From the NCBI GenBank assembly GCA_013298745.1, contig JAAFIT010000187.1:1-5581 (forward strand): a stretch of 5,581 nucleotides of DNA, read 5' to 3'. The notes beneath the pieces were generated by a model that saw only the letters and a list, made by a program, of their open reading frames with translations, did no database searches and had not been told where the DNA came from. This document shows positions 1 to 4,271 of this stretch, in pieces. Position 1 is the stretch's first letter; every line of letters starts with the position of its first letter. Made by a program: the position numbers and the translations under genes. Source of the DNA: Sphingomonadales bacterium (GTDB lineage: Bacteria > Pseudomonadota > Alphaproteobacteria > Sphingomonadales > Sphingomonadaceae).

Positions 1-130
1 CCTCCAGGTCAGACGGCTGATCCGCGTCGCCTATGGTCCGATCGAGCTTGGCGACCTGCCGCCGCGCGATGCCGATGAAGTGCCCGATGGCGTCGTCGCC
101 AGCTTGCGCAAGTCGCTCGGCAAGGGGTGA
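1..130 (+). CDS. RsuA/RluB-family rRNA pseudouridine synthase, C-terminal fragment
   Basis: The reading frame is open from base 2 and stops at TGA 128-130; only the last 42 residues are visible. They begin LQVRRLIRVAYGPIELGDLP and end SLRKSLGKG. The RLIRV-x-YGPIELGDLP block is typical of the end of the catalytic domain of RsuA/RluB/RluE/RluF enzymes, which isomerise specific uridines in rRNA to pseudouridine in the cytoplasm. The catalytic Asp and any S4 domain lie outside the window, so the exact member (RluB is my guess) and target base cannot be decided. rsmD starts 12 nt after the stop on the same strand, and this pairing of two rRNA-modifying enzymes supports the call and suggests co-transcription. 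Confidence 0.8.
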   Translation, partial: LQVRRLIRVAYGPIELGDLPPRDADEVPDGVVASLRKSLGKG

Positions 131-142
131 GATACCGGCACG

Positions 143-679
143 ATGCGAATCATTTCGGGCCATTGGCGCGGCCGAGCGATCATTGCACCGCCGGGCGAAT
201 CAACCCGCCCCACGGCCGACCGGGTGCGCGAGGCACTGTTTTCGATGCTGCTCAGCAGGCTTGGCAGTTTCGAAGGGCTGCGCGTCTTCGATGGCTTTGC
301 CGGCACCGGCGCGCTGGGGTTGGAGGCACTTTCCCGCGGCGCCGCGCATGGCACTTTTGTCGAACGCGATGCCGCCGCCGTGAAGGCGCTGCGCACCAAT
401 ATCGCCGGCATCAAGGTGTCCGCCGATGTCATCGCAGCCCCGATGGAGGCCATCGGCACCGCCCCGCGTGCCTGTGACCTCATCCTGCTTGATCCGCCCT
501 ATGGCGAGGGACTCGCCGAGCCGGCGCTGGCGCGACTGGCCGAGCGCGGCTGGATTGCGCCGCACGCGCTGATATCGGTCGAGACCAGCCGCAAGGAGGC
601 TTTAACAAGCGACTTCGAAGTCCTGGCCGTCCGCGATCATGGCAAGGCGCGCATTCACCTGCTTCGCGCGCCAGGTTGA
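143..679 (+). CDS. rsmD: 16S rRNA (guanine(966)-N(2))-methyltransferase RsmD
   Basis: 178 residues, the normal family length. RsmD uses S-adenosylmethionine to methylate N2 of G966 in 16S rRNA during small-subunit assembly. The start MRIISGHWRGR is the standard family N-terminus, and residues 22-33 (RPTADRVREALF) are the next conserved block. The SAM-binding motif I is at 50-60 (DGFAGTGALGL), followed by EALSRGA at 61-67 and the acidic motif II in FVERD at 72-76. The catalytic motif IV is DPPY at 117-120, expected for an N2-guanine methyltransferase. All motifs are intact. The start lies 12 nt after the upstream pseudouridine synthase stop; the only Shine-Dalgarno-like stretch (GGGGTGAG, 124-131) overlaps that stop at a long spacing, so translational coupling is likely. 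The gene ends just before a repeat element and converges on the M20 peptidase gene. Confidence 0.95.
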   Translation: MRIISGHWRGRAIIAPPGESTRPTADRVREALFSMLLSRLGSFEGLRVFDGFAGTGALGLEALSRGAAHGTFVERDAAAVKALRTNIAGIKVSADVIAAPMEAIGTAPRACDLILLDPPYGEGLAEPALARLAERGWIAPHALISVETSRKEALTSDFEVLAVRDHGKARIHLLRAPG

Positions 680-684
680 TCAAG

Positions 685-742
685 GCCTTCGGCGGCTGAT
701 ACCAAATGGGGTTTGGGGCCAACGGCCCCAACCGCCGGAGGC
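685..742. repeat. 39-bp hairpin repeat, copy A (704-742), with a partial inverted partner (685-698)
   Basis: The full unit is 704-742: AAATGGGGT (704-712), stem TTGGGGCC (713-720), loop AAC (721-723), stem GGCCCCAA (724-731), tail CCGCCGGAGGC (732-742). The 8-bp stem is perfect. Just upstream, GCCTTCGGCGGCTG (685-698) matches the reversed tail and first stem bases of copy B except for one base, so this looks like an inverted pair whose middle has been lost. The element fills the 62-nt gap between the convergent rsmD and M20 genes. Its last base is the first base of the complement of the M20 stop codon (742-744). There is no T-tract like that of a classical terminator, although on the minus strand the hairpin is followed a few bases later by CCCCATTT. 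Confidence 0.85.
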
Positions 743-2244
743 TATTTTGCCTTCCCAGTCGCCGCCAGTTCGTAGAACAGATCAACAAACGCCAGCGATG
801 TCTCGTCGATGCCGGCGACCTTGGGGTCTGCGCTCTTGATCAGATACCATTCGTTCGGCGCATGGGCGCCATTGCCGCGGCCGAGGCCGAACTGACCGGT
901 GGGCAAGTTGAGCGGGGCACCGTTGAACATCACGCCCGGCCAGCTGCCGGCGTTGCGCACGATCAGCCGATAGGGAATGCCCGATTTTTCGAGCGTGCGC
1001 CGTTGTGCCGTTACCAACGGGGCATTTTCATCGGTCTGGTTGGGGCCATAGCCGCCGCTGAACACCACTTTCACATCATCGAAACCGCGCTTGGCGAGAT
1101 GCGCCTTCAATTTCGCCTCGGCCTCGGCCTGGGTCATGTCGGGGACAAGGCGAAATTCCAGCTTGGCCTCGGCGCGGCTCGGCAACACGGTCTTACCGCC
1201 GGGGCCCATATAGCCGCTGACAAGGCCCTGGATGTTGACCGTCGGCTGCGACAACAACCGCTCGGTGCTGGTCTGGAAATCCTCATCGTTGATCCAGCGC
1301 CCGACGCCGACCTGCGCCTTGGCTTCGGCCTCGCTGGCGCCCTTCAGGCCGTCGGCGATGATCGCCTTTTGCCGCGGCGTCAGCGGCCGGACATTTTCGA
1401 ACCAGCCGTCGATCGCCGGCGTGTGGCCATCGTCGGCGACCAGCGTATCGAGCGCCTTGACCAGCCGCCACACCGGGCTTTCGATCCGGGCGTGGGTGCT
1501 CGAATGCACATCGGCCTTGGGATAGCGATCGCTGGTCTCGCCGCCGACGATCAACTGGAACTCGACAGCGCCCTTGGCACCAAGGCTGATGCCGGCAACG
1601 CCCTGCGGGCTTTGCAGCGCCGACGCGCCGATGACGCCAATGGTGTTCTTCAGCGCGGCGGCGACTTCGGGGTTGGCGATGACCTTGGGGAAGTTGGTCG
1701 AGGCGATCTCCTCCTCACCCTCGGCAATCAACACGAGGTTGACCGGCAGCTTGCGCCCGGTCGCCTTGAAGGCGTGCAGCGCCGCGAGCAGCGCGGTCTG
1801 CGGCCCCTTCTGGTTGACGGCGCCGCGCCCGACGATGACCTGGCCGACACCCGGCCGTTCGACGAGCCGGCCTTCAAGCGGCGGCGAGCTCCATTCGGCC
1901 GGATCAAAATGCTTGACGTCATACATCATGTAGATGCCGAGCGTCGTCGGCGCGCCGGCATCGAGCGTCGCCAGCACCGCTGGAACGCCGCCCGAGGGAA
2001 TGATTTTGGCCTCCTGGAAGCCGGCATCGAGCGCCAGCTTGCGCATATACTCCGGCCCTTCCGCCACGTTCATCCCCATCGCGGCGATGGTCGGCAACGC
2101 GATCCAGTCGCGCAGCATCTGCACCGTCGCATCATGATTCCTGGTGATCGCGGCAGCAAAGGCCGGGCGTTGAGGCGTGGAGGGCGCCGCCAGTGCCGAC
2201 GTGGCCAGGCTCGCCGCGAAAACGGCCATCGCGAATCTGCGCAT
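742..2244 (-). CDS. Secreted M20-family metallopeptidase homologue with altered metal-ligand residues
   Basis: 500 residues starting at ATG 2244-2242, chosen because AGGGGGA lies 6 nt upstream and the protein then opens with a signal peptide (MRRF, hydrophobic stretch, ALA around 17-19). A longer open frame to 2364 only translates the neighbouring repeat. The fold is M20 (carnosinase/ArgE/DapE type): catalytic domain, lid domain at roughly 216-370, then the rest of the catalytic domain. Family landmarks are YMMYDV (105-110), GRGAVNQKG (139-147), EGEEEIAS (175-182), VHSS (246-249) and GAHAPNEW (459-466). The catalytic Asp (D109), the Glu pair (E178/E179) and the last His (H461) are present. 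The usual HxD reads M107-Y-D109, the bridging Asp of GRGAxDxKG is N144, and the expected third Asp near 206-207 is Gly/Ala. Members normally hydrolyse peptides or amides with two zinc ions; here activity or metal use is uncertain. It probably acts in the periplasm. pheA lies upstream, but a 225-nt gap argues against tight coupling. Confidence 0.88.
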   Translation of the reverse strand: MRRFAMAVFAASLATSALAAPSTPQRPAFAAAITRNHDATVQMLRDWIALPTIAAMGMNVAEGPEYMRKLALDAGFQEAKIIPSGGVPAVLATLDAGAPTTLGIYMMYDVKHFDPAEWSSPPLEGRLVERPGVGQVIVGRGAVNQKGPQTALLAALHAFKATGRKLPVNLVLIAEGEEEIASTNFPKVIANPEVAAALKNTIGVIGASALQSPQGVAGISLGAKGAVEFQLIVGGETSDRYPKADVHSSTHARIESPVWRLVKALDTLVADDGHTPAIDGWFENVRPLTPRQKAIIADGLKGASEAEAKAQVGVGRWINDEDFQTSTERLLSQPTVNIQGLVSGYMGPGGKTVLPSRAEAKLEFRLVPDMTQAEAEAKLKAHLAKRGFDDVKVVFSGGYGPNQTDENAPLVTAQRRTLEKSGIPYRLIVRNAGSWPGVMFNGAPLNLPTGQFGLGRGNGAHAPNEWYLIKSADPKVAGIDETSLAFVDLFYELAATGKAK

Positions 2245-2250
2245 TTTTAA

Positions 2251-2257
2251 TCCCCCT
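2251..2257 (-). promoter_or_regulatory. Ribosome binding site of the M20 gene, decides its start
   Basis: On the minus strand AGGGGGA is followed by six bases (TTAAAA) and then ATG at 2244-2242. This strong Shine-Dalgarno at ideal spacing, directly before a signal peptide, fixes the start at 2244 rather than at the upstream ATG at 2364, which lies at the end of repeat copy B. I see no convincing -35/-10 pair between 2258 and 2322. Confidence 0.75.
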
Positions 2258-2322
2258 GTTGTTTCGCAAGAGGGTGGCAGCGCGAGATGGCTCTGTCCAG
2301 TTACGACACCCAAAGAAGTTGG

Positions 2323-2361
2323 GCCTCCGGCGGCTGGGGCCATCGGCCCCAGACCCCATTT
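2323..2361 (-). repeat. 39-bp hairpin repeat, copy B (inverted orientation)
   Basis: Read on the plus strand: GCCTCCGGCGG (2323-2333), stem CTGGGGCC (2334-2341), loop ATC (2342-2344), stem GGCCCCAG (2345-2352), ACCCCATTT (2353-2361). Its reverse complement matches copy C at 38 of 39 positions. It lies about 80 nt upstream of the M20 start. The stem has a C-G outer pair, where copy A has T-A. Confidence 0.9.
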
Positions 2362-2406
2362 CATTCAATCGTCGGCATCGAACCAAGCCATTGGCAAGGG
2401 CCGATC

Positions 2407-2445
2407 AATTGGGGTCTGGGGCCGATGGCCCCAGCCGCCGGAGGC
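2407..2445 (+). repeat. 39-bp hairpin repeat, copy C
   Basis: AATTGGGGT (2407-2415), stem CTGGGGCC (2416-2423), loop GAT (2424-2426), stem GGCCCCAG (2427-2434), tail CCGCCGGAGGC (2435-2445). It differs from the reverse complement of copy B at one base. It sits 24 nt beyond the pheA stop. Seen from pheA, the GCCTCCGGCGG side comes first, the same polarity copy A has relative to the M20 stop. Confidence 0.9.
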
Positions 2446-2469
2446 GCTTCAACCTGAACGCCCTCCAGC

Positions 2470-3366
2470 CTAGCTCGTGCGGCTGCGCACCTGCGGATAA
2501 GTGCCGAGCAGCCGCACCCATTTGGTGTGGAAGGCGAGTTCCTCCAGCGCCAGCGCACACCCCGGATCGGCCGGTGAGCCGACGATTTCGGCATAGAATT
2601 CGGCCGCGGCGAACGACCCGTCGCGGATGTAGCTTTCCAACTTTGTGATGTTGATGCCGTTGGTGGCAAAGCCGCCCAATGACTTGAACAGCGCTGCTGG
2701 TACGTTGCGGACTTCGAAGTTGAGGCTGGTCATCACCGGCACGCCCGGTGCCGGCACATCCCCTGGCTCGCGCGACAAAACCACGAATCGCGTCGTGTTG
2801 TGATCGGCATCCTCGACACCTTCGGCAAAGATCGTCAGCCCATAGAGTTCGGCCGCGAGTCTGGAGGCGATGGCGCCGACACTGGCATCCCCTGCCCCTG
2901 CGACCTGCGCCGCCGCTGCAGCCGTATCAAAAAACTGCACCGGCTCGATGCCAAGGCTGCGCAGCCGGCCGCGCACCTGACCAAGCGCCTGCGGGTGGCT
3001 GATCACCTGCCGCAAATCAGCCTGATTCCCCAGCCCGAGCAGGCAATGGCGAACACGGACAAAATGCTCGCCAACGACGAACAGCCCCGACTCCGGCAGC
3101 AGAAAATGGATATCGGCGACCCGGCCGTGCAGGGAATTTTCGATCGGGATGACAGCCTTGGCGGCGCGGCGCGATTGCACCGCTTCGATCGCGTCCTCGA
3201 ACGAGGCGCAGGGCAATGGCGCCGCAGCGGGAAATAGTTCGCGCACCGCCTGATGCGAATAGGCCCCGGGCGCGCCCTGAAAGGCAATGGCATTGGCGGG
3301 ATCGGCATCGGCACGCACGGCCATGTCATTGACCAGAGCGTCGGCGCGCGGAGGGTAACTGCTCAT
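2470..3366 (-). CDS. pheA: Prephenate dehydratase (monofunctional, with ACT domain)
   Basis: 298 residues from ATG 3366-3364. The enzyme converts prephenate to phenylpyruvate, the committed step of phenylalanine synthesis, in the cytoplasm. The catalytic domain runs from AFQGAPGAYS (28-37) through IPIENSLHGRVADI (73-86) and SHPQALGQ (123-130) to the family signature NTTRF (190-194). The C-terminal ACT domain (about 211-285) contains NVPAALFK (221-228) and TKLESYI (241-247), which occupy the positions of the GALV and ESRP phenylalanine-binding motifs. There is no fused chorismate mutase. The start is uncertain: an in-frame ATG at 3426-3424 would add 20 residues, and neither has a strong Shine-Dalgarno. 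I prefer 3366 because MSSYPPRADALVNDM resembles the usual alphaproteobacterial N-terminus and because a candidate -10 overlaps the upstream ATG. cycM is transcribed divergently. Confidence 0.93.
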   Translation of the reverse strand: MSSYPPRADALVNDMAVRADADPANAIAFQGAPGAYSHQAVRELFPAAAPLPCASFEDAIEAVQSRRAAKAVIPIENSLHGRVADIHFLLPESGLFVVGEHFVRVRHCLLGLGNQADLRQVISHPQALGQVRGRLRSLGIEPVQFFDTAAAAAQVAGAGDASVGAIASRLAAELYGLTIFAEGVEDADHNTTRFVVLSREPGDVPAPGVPVMTSLNFEVRNVPAALFKSLGGFATNGINITKLESYIRDGSFAAAEFYAEIVGSPADPGCALALEELAFHTKWVRLLGTYPQVRSRTS

Positions 3367-3421
3367 CAAAAGGGCCTTAAATGGGCTGGAGGCGGTTCCG
3401 TGGTCACCCACGTCGAAGGCG

Positions 3422-3451
3422 CTCATAGCCCGTCAAATTGCGTGGCGGCAA
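3422..3451 (-). promoter_or_regulatory. Possible pheA promoter
   Basis: On the minus strand TTGCCG (3451-3446) is followed after 18 nt by TATGAG (3427-3422). Each hexamer matches the sigma-70 consensus at 4 of 6 positions, so this is weak evidence. If used, transcription would begin downstream of the ATG at 3426 and translation would have to start at 3366. TTGACG (3438-3433) is a better -35 alone but has no fitting -10. Confidence 0.3.
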
Positions 3452-3484
3452 TGCACGCTGCGACGCACAATCTCTTGCCGCCAC
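3442..3484. repeat. 10-bp perfect inverted repeat in the pheA/cycM divergent region
   Basis: GTGGCGGCAA (3442-3451) and TTGCCGCCAC (3475-3484) are exact reverse complements separated by 23 nt. The right arm contains the candidate -35 of cycM, and the left arm, read on the minus strand, contains the candidate -35 of pheA. It could be a pair of operator half-sites or simply two related promoter boxes; the sequence alone does not decide. Confidence 0.6.
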
Positions 3485-3502
3485 CGTCCCCCCTGCTATA
3501 GC
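3475..3502 (+). promoter_or_regulatory. Candidate sigma-70-type promoter of cycM
   Basis: TTGCCG (3475-3480), a 16-nt spacer, and TATAGC (3497-3502). The -10 lies inside the perfect 12-bp palindrome CTGCTATAGCAG (3493-3504). Transcription would begin near 3509, giving a leader of about 47 nt that carries a small hairpin and the ribosome binding site of cycM. Confidence 0.55.
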
Positions 3503-3517
3503 AGCCCCGCATCAGCC

Positions 3518-3533
3518 TTGGCGACAGCGCCAA
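3518..3533 (+). promoter_or_regulatory. Small inverted repeat in the cycM leader
   Basis: TTGGCG (3518-3523), ACAG, CGCCAA (3528-3533): perfect 6-bp arms around a 4-nt loop, ending 10 nt before the Shine-Dalgarno of cycM. It could fold in the leader RNA or be an operator. The role is not shown by the sequence. Confidence 0.4.
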
Positions 3534-3543
3534 ACGTCCGTTC

Positions 3544-3548
3544 AGGAG
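3544..3548 (+). promoter_or_regulatory. Ribosome binding site supporting the TTG start of cycM
   Basis: AGGAG is separated by 7 nt from TTG 3556-3558. No ATG in this frame lies near the N-terminal MDSFEFNKY, which matches the known CycM N-terminus, so this site is what supports initiation at TTG. Confidence 0.75.
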
Positions 3549-3555
3549 CCTTACG

Positions 3556-4206
3556 TTGGACAGCTTTGAATTCAACAAATACGCCGGCTGGGGTCTGGCC
3601 GCAGTCCTCACCCTGCTCGTCATCAACACCGGTGTTGGCGCGATGTTCACCCCGCACAAGCCGGAAAAGCAATCCTATGTGATCGAAGGCGTTGTCGAGG
3701 AAGTCGCCGCCGGCGCCGGCCCTGCTGAGGCCGAAAAGCCGATCGCTTTCTATCTCGCTTCGGCGACGGTCGAAAAGGGCGAGGCGATTTTCAAGAAGTG
3801 CGCCGCCTGCCACACCGTTGAAAAGGGCGCGGCCAACGGCATCGGCCCCAATCTTTACGGCATCGTCGGCGATGTCCACGATCACGCGGCGGGCTATGCC
3901 TATTCCGAAGCGCTGATGGCCATGAAGGGCAAGCCCTGGGACTGGAACGCACTCAGCACATGGCTGACCAGCCCGAAGACCTATGCCGCTGGCACCAAGA
4001 TGGCCTTTGCCGGCATCGCCAAGCCCGAAGATCGCGCCGCCCTGCTCGTCTACCTCAATTCCAAGTCGGATTCACCGCAGCCGCTGCCGCCGGTGCCCGC
4101 CGAAGCCGCAGCGCCCGCTGCTGCGGAAGCGGCCCCGGCCGATGTCGCAGCCGCCCCGGCCGATGCCGCAGCGCCCGCAGCCGAAGCAGCACCTGTCGCT
4201 CAATAA
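3556..4206 (+). CDS. cycM: Membrane-anchored class I cytochrome c (CycM/c552 type)
   Basis: 216 residues from a TTG start. The protein begins MDSFEFNKY, as in rhizobial CycM, and residues 11-31 form one membrane helix that stays as an uncleaved anchor. A linker (about 32-68) leads to a cytochrome c domain with the haem-binding motif CAACH (82-86), GIGPNLYGIVG (95-105) and TKMAF (147-151), where M149 is the likely sixth haem ligand. Homologues carry electrons from the bc1 complex to the aa3 oxidase on the periplasmic face. The usual family end, SDSPxPLP, is at 171-178; here a further 38-residue Ala/Pro/Glu tail follows (179-216), with a tandem heptad repeat APADVAA/APADAAA at 193-206. pheA lies divergently upstream, a neighbourhood I recall from other alphaproteobacteria. 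A palindromic -10 and a leader hairpin precede it, and an intrinsic terminator follows 24 nt after the stop. Confidence 0.93.
   Translation: MDSFEFNKYAGWGLAAVLTLLVINTGVGAMFTPHKPEKQSYVIEGVVEEVAAGAGPAEAEKPIAFYLASATVEKGEAIFKKCAACHTVEKGAANGIGPNLYGIVGDVHDHAAGYAYSEALMAMKGKPWDWNALSTWLTSPKTYAAGTKMAFAGIAKPEDRAALLVYLNSKSDSPQPLPPVPAEAAAPAAAEAAPADVAAAPADAAAPAAEAAPVAQ
4132..4173 (+). repeat. Tandem 21-nt repeat in the cycM tail
   Basis: Two adjacent 21-nt copies (4132-4152 and 4153-4173) match at 19 of 21 bases and encode APADVAA and APADAAA. A second repeat, the 14-mer GCCGCAGCGCCCGC at 4105-4118, recurs exactly 60 nt later at 4165-4178. The tail appears to have grown by in-frame duplication and may vary in length between strains. 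Confidence 0.8.
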
Positions 4207-4230
4207 GGCGACACGGCGACTACACGAATA

Positions 4231-4260
4231 AGCCCGGAGCCGATGGCTCCGGGCTTTTTT
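4231..4260 (+). terminator. Rho-independent terminator of cycM
   Basis: AGCCCGGAGCC (4231-4241), loop GAT (4242-4244), GGCTCCGGGCT (4245-4255): a perfect 11-bp GC-rich stem followed by a run of T (4255-4260), then GTTTT. It begins 24 nt after the cycM stop. On the minus strand the hairpin is followed only by TTATTC, so it would be a weak terminator for the convergent LOG gene. Confidence 0.93.
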
Positions 4261-4271
4261 GTTTTGGGCCG

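Larger units (their letters stand above)
2323..2445. repeat. Inverted repeat pair B/C (REP-doublet-like element)
   Basis: Copies B and C form 39-bp arms, 38 of 39 matching, around a 45-nt spacer (2362-2406) in which I see no gene or clear motif. As RNA or single-stranded DNA the arms could pair with each other to make one long hairpin, or each could fold by itself. The arrangement resembles REP doublets/REPINs, in which two hairpin units lie head to head between genes. That is an analogy of layout only; no RAYT transposase is in the window. Confidence 0.7.

Noticed and set aside
31..483. A minus-strand frame of 150 codons opposite rsmD
   Set aside because: It is antisense to rsmD, which has every family motif, and its Ser/Pro/Arg-rich product resembles no known protein.
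706..2250. A 514-codon plus-strand open frame antisense to almost the whole M20 gene
   Set aside because: It mirrors the M20 codons, is rich in Arg, Gly, His and Asp without recognisable domains, and begins inside repeat copy A. GC-rich third positions on the real strand remove stops from this antisense frame.
2309..2323. Short inverted repeat CCCAA-AGAAG-TTGGG beside repeat copy B
   Set aside because: 5-bp arms are too short to be meaningful without conservation data.
2245..2364. Extension of the M20 protein to an ATG at 2364
   Set aside because: The extra 40 residues are largely translated repeat copy B; a strong Shine-Dalgarno and a signal peptide mark the start at 2244.
2132..2669. Several short frames across the 2245-2469 intergenic region on both strands
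   Set aside because: They consist of translated repeats and parts of neighbouring genes in wrong frames, with no ribosome binding site or recognisable product.
3379..3393. AAATGGGCTGGAGGCGG-like stretch resembling the two ends of the 39-bp repeat joined together
   Set aside because: The match is short and lacks the hairpin; chance similarity in GC-rich sequence is the simpler explanation.
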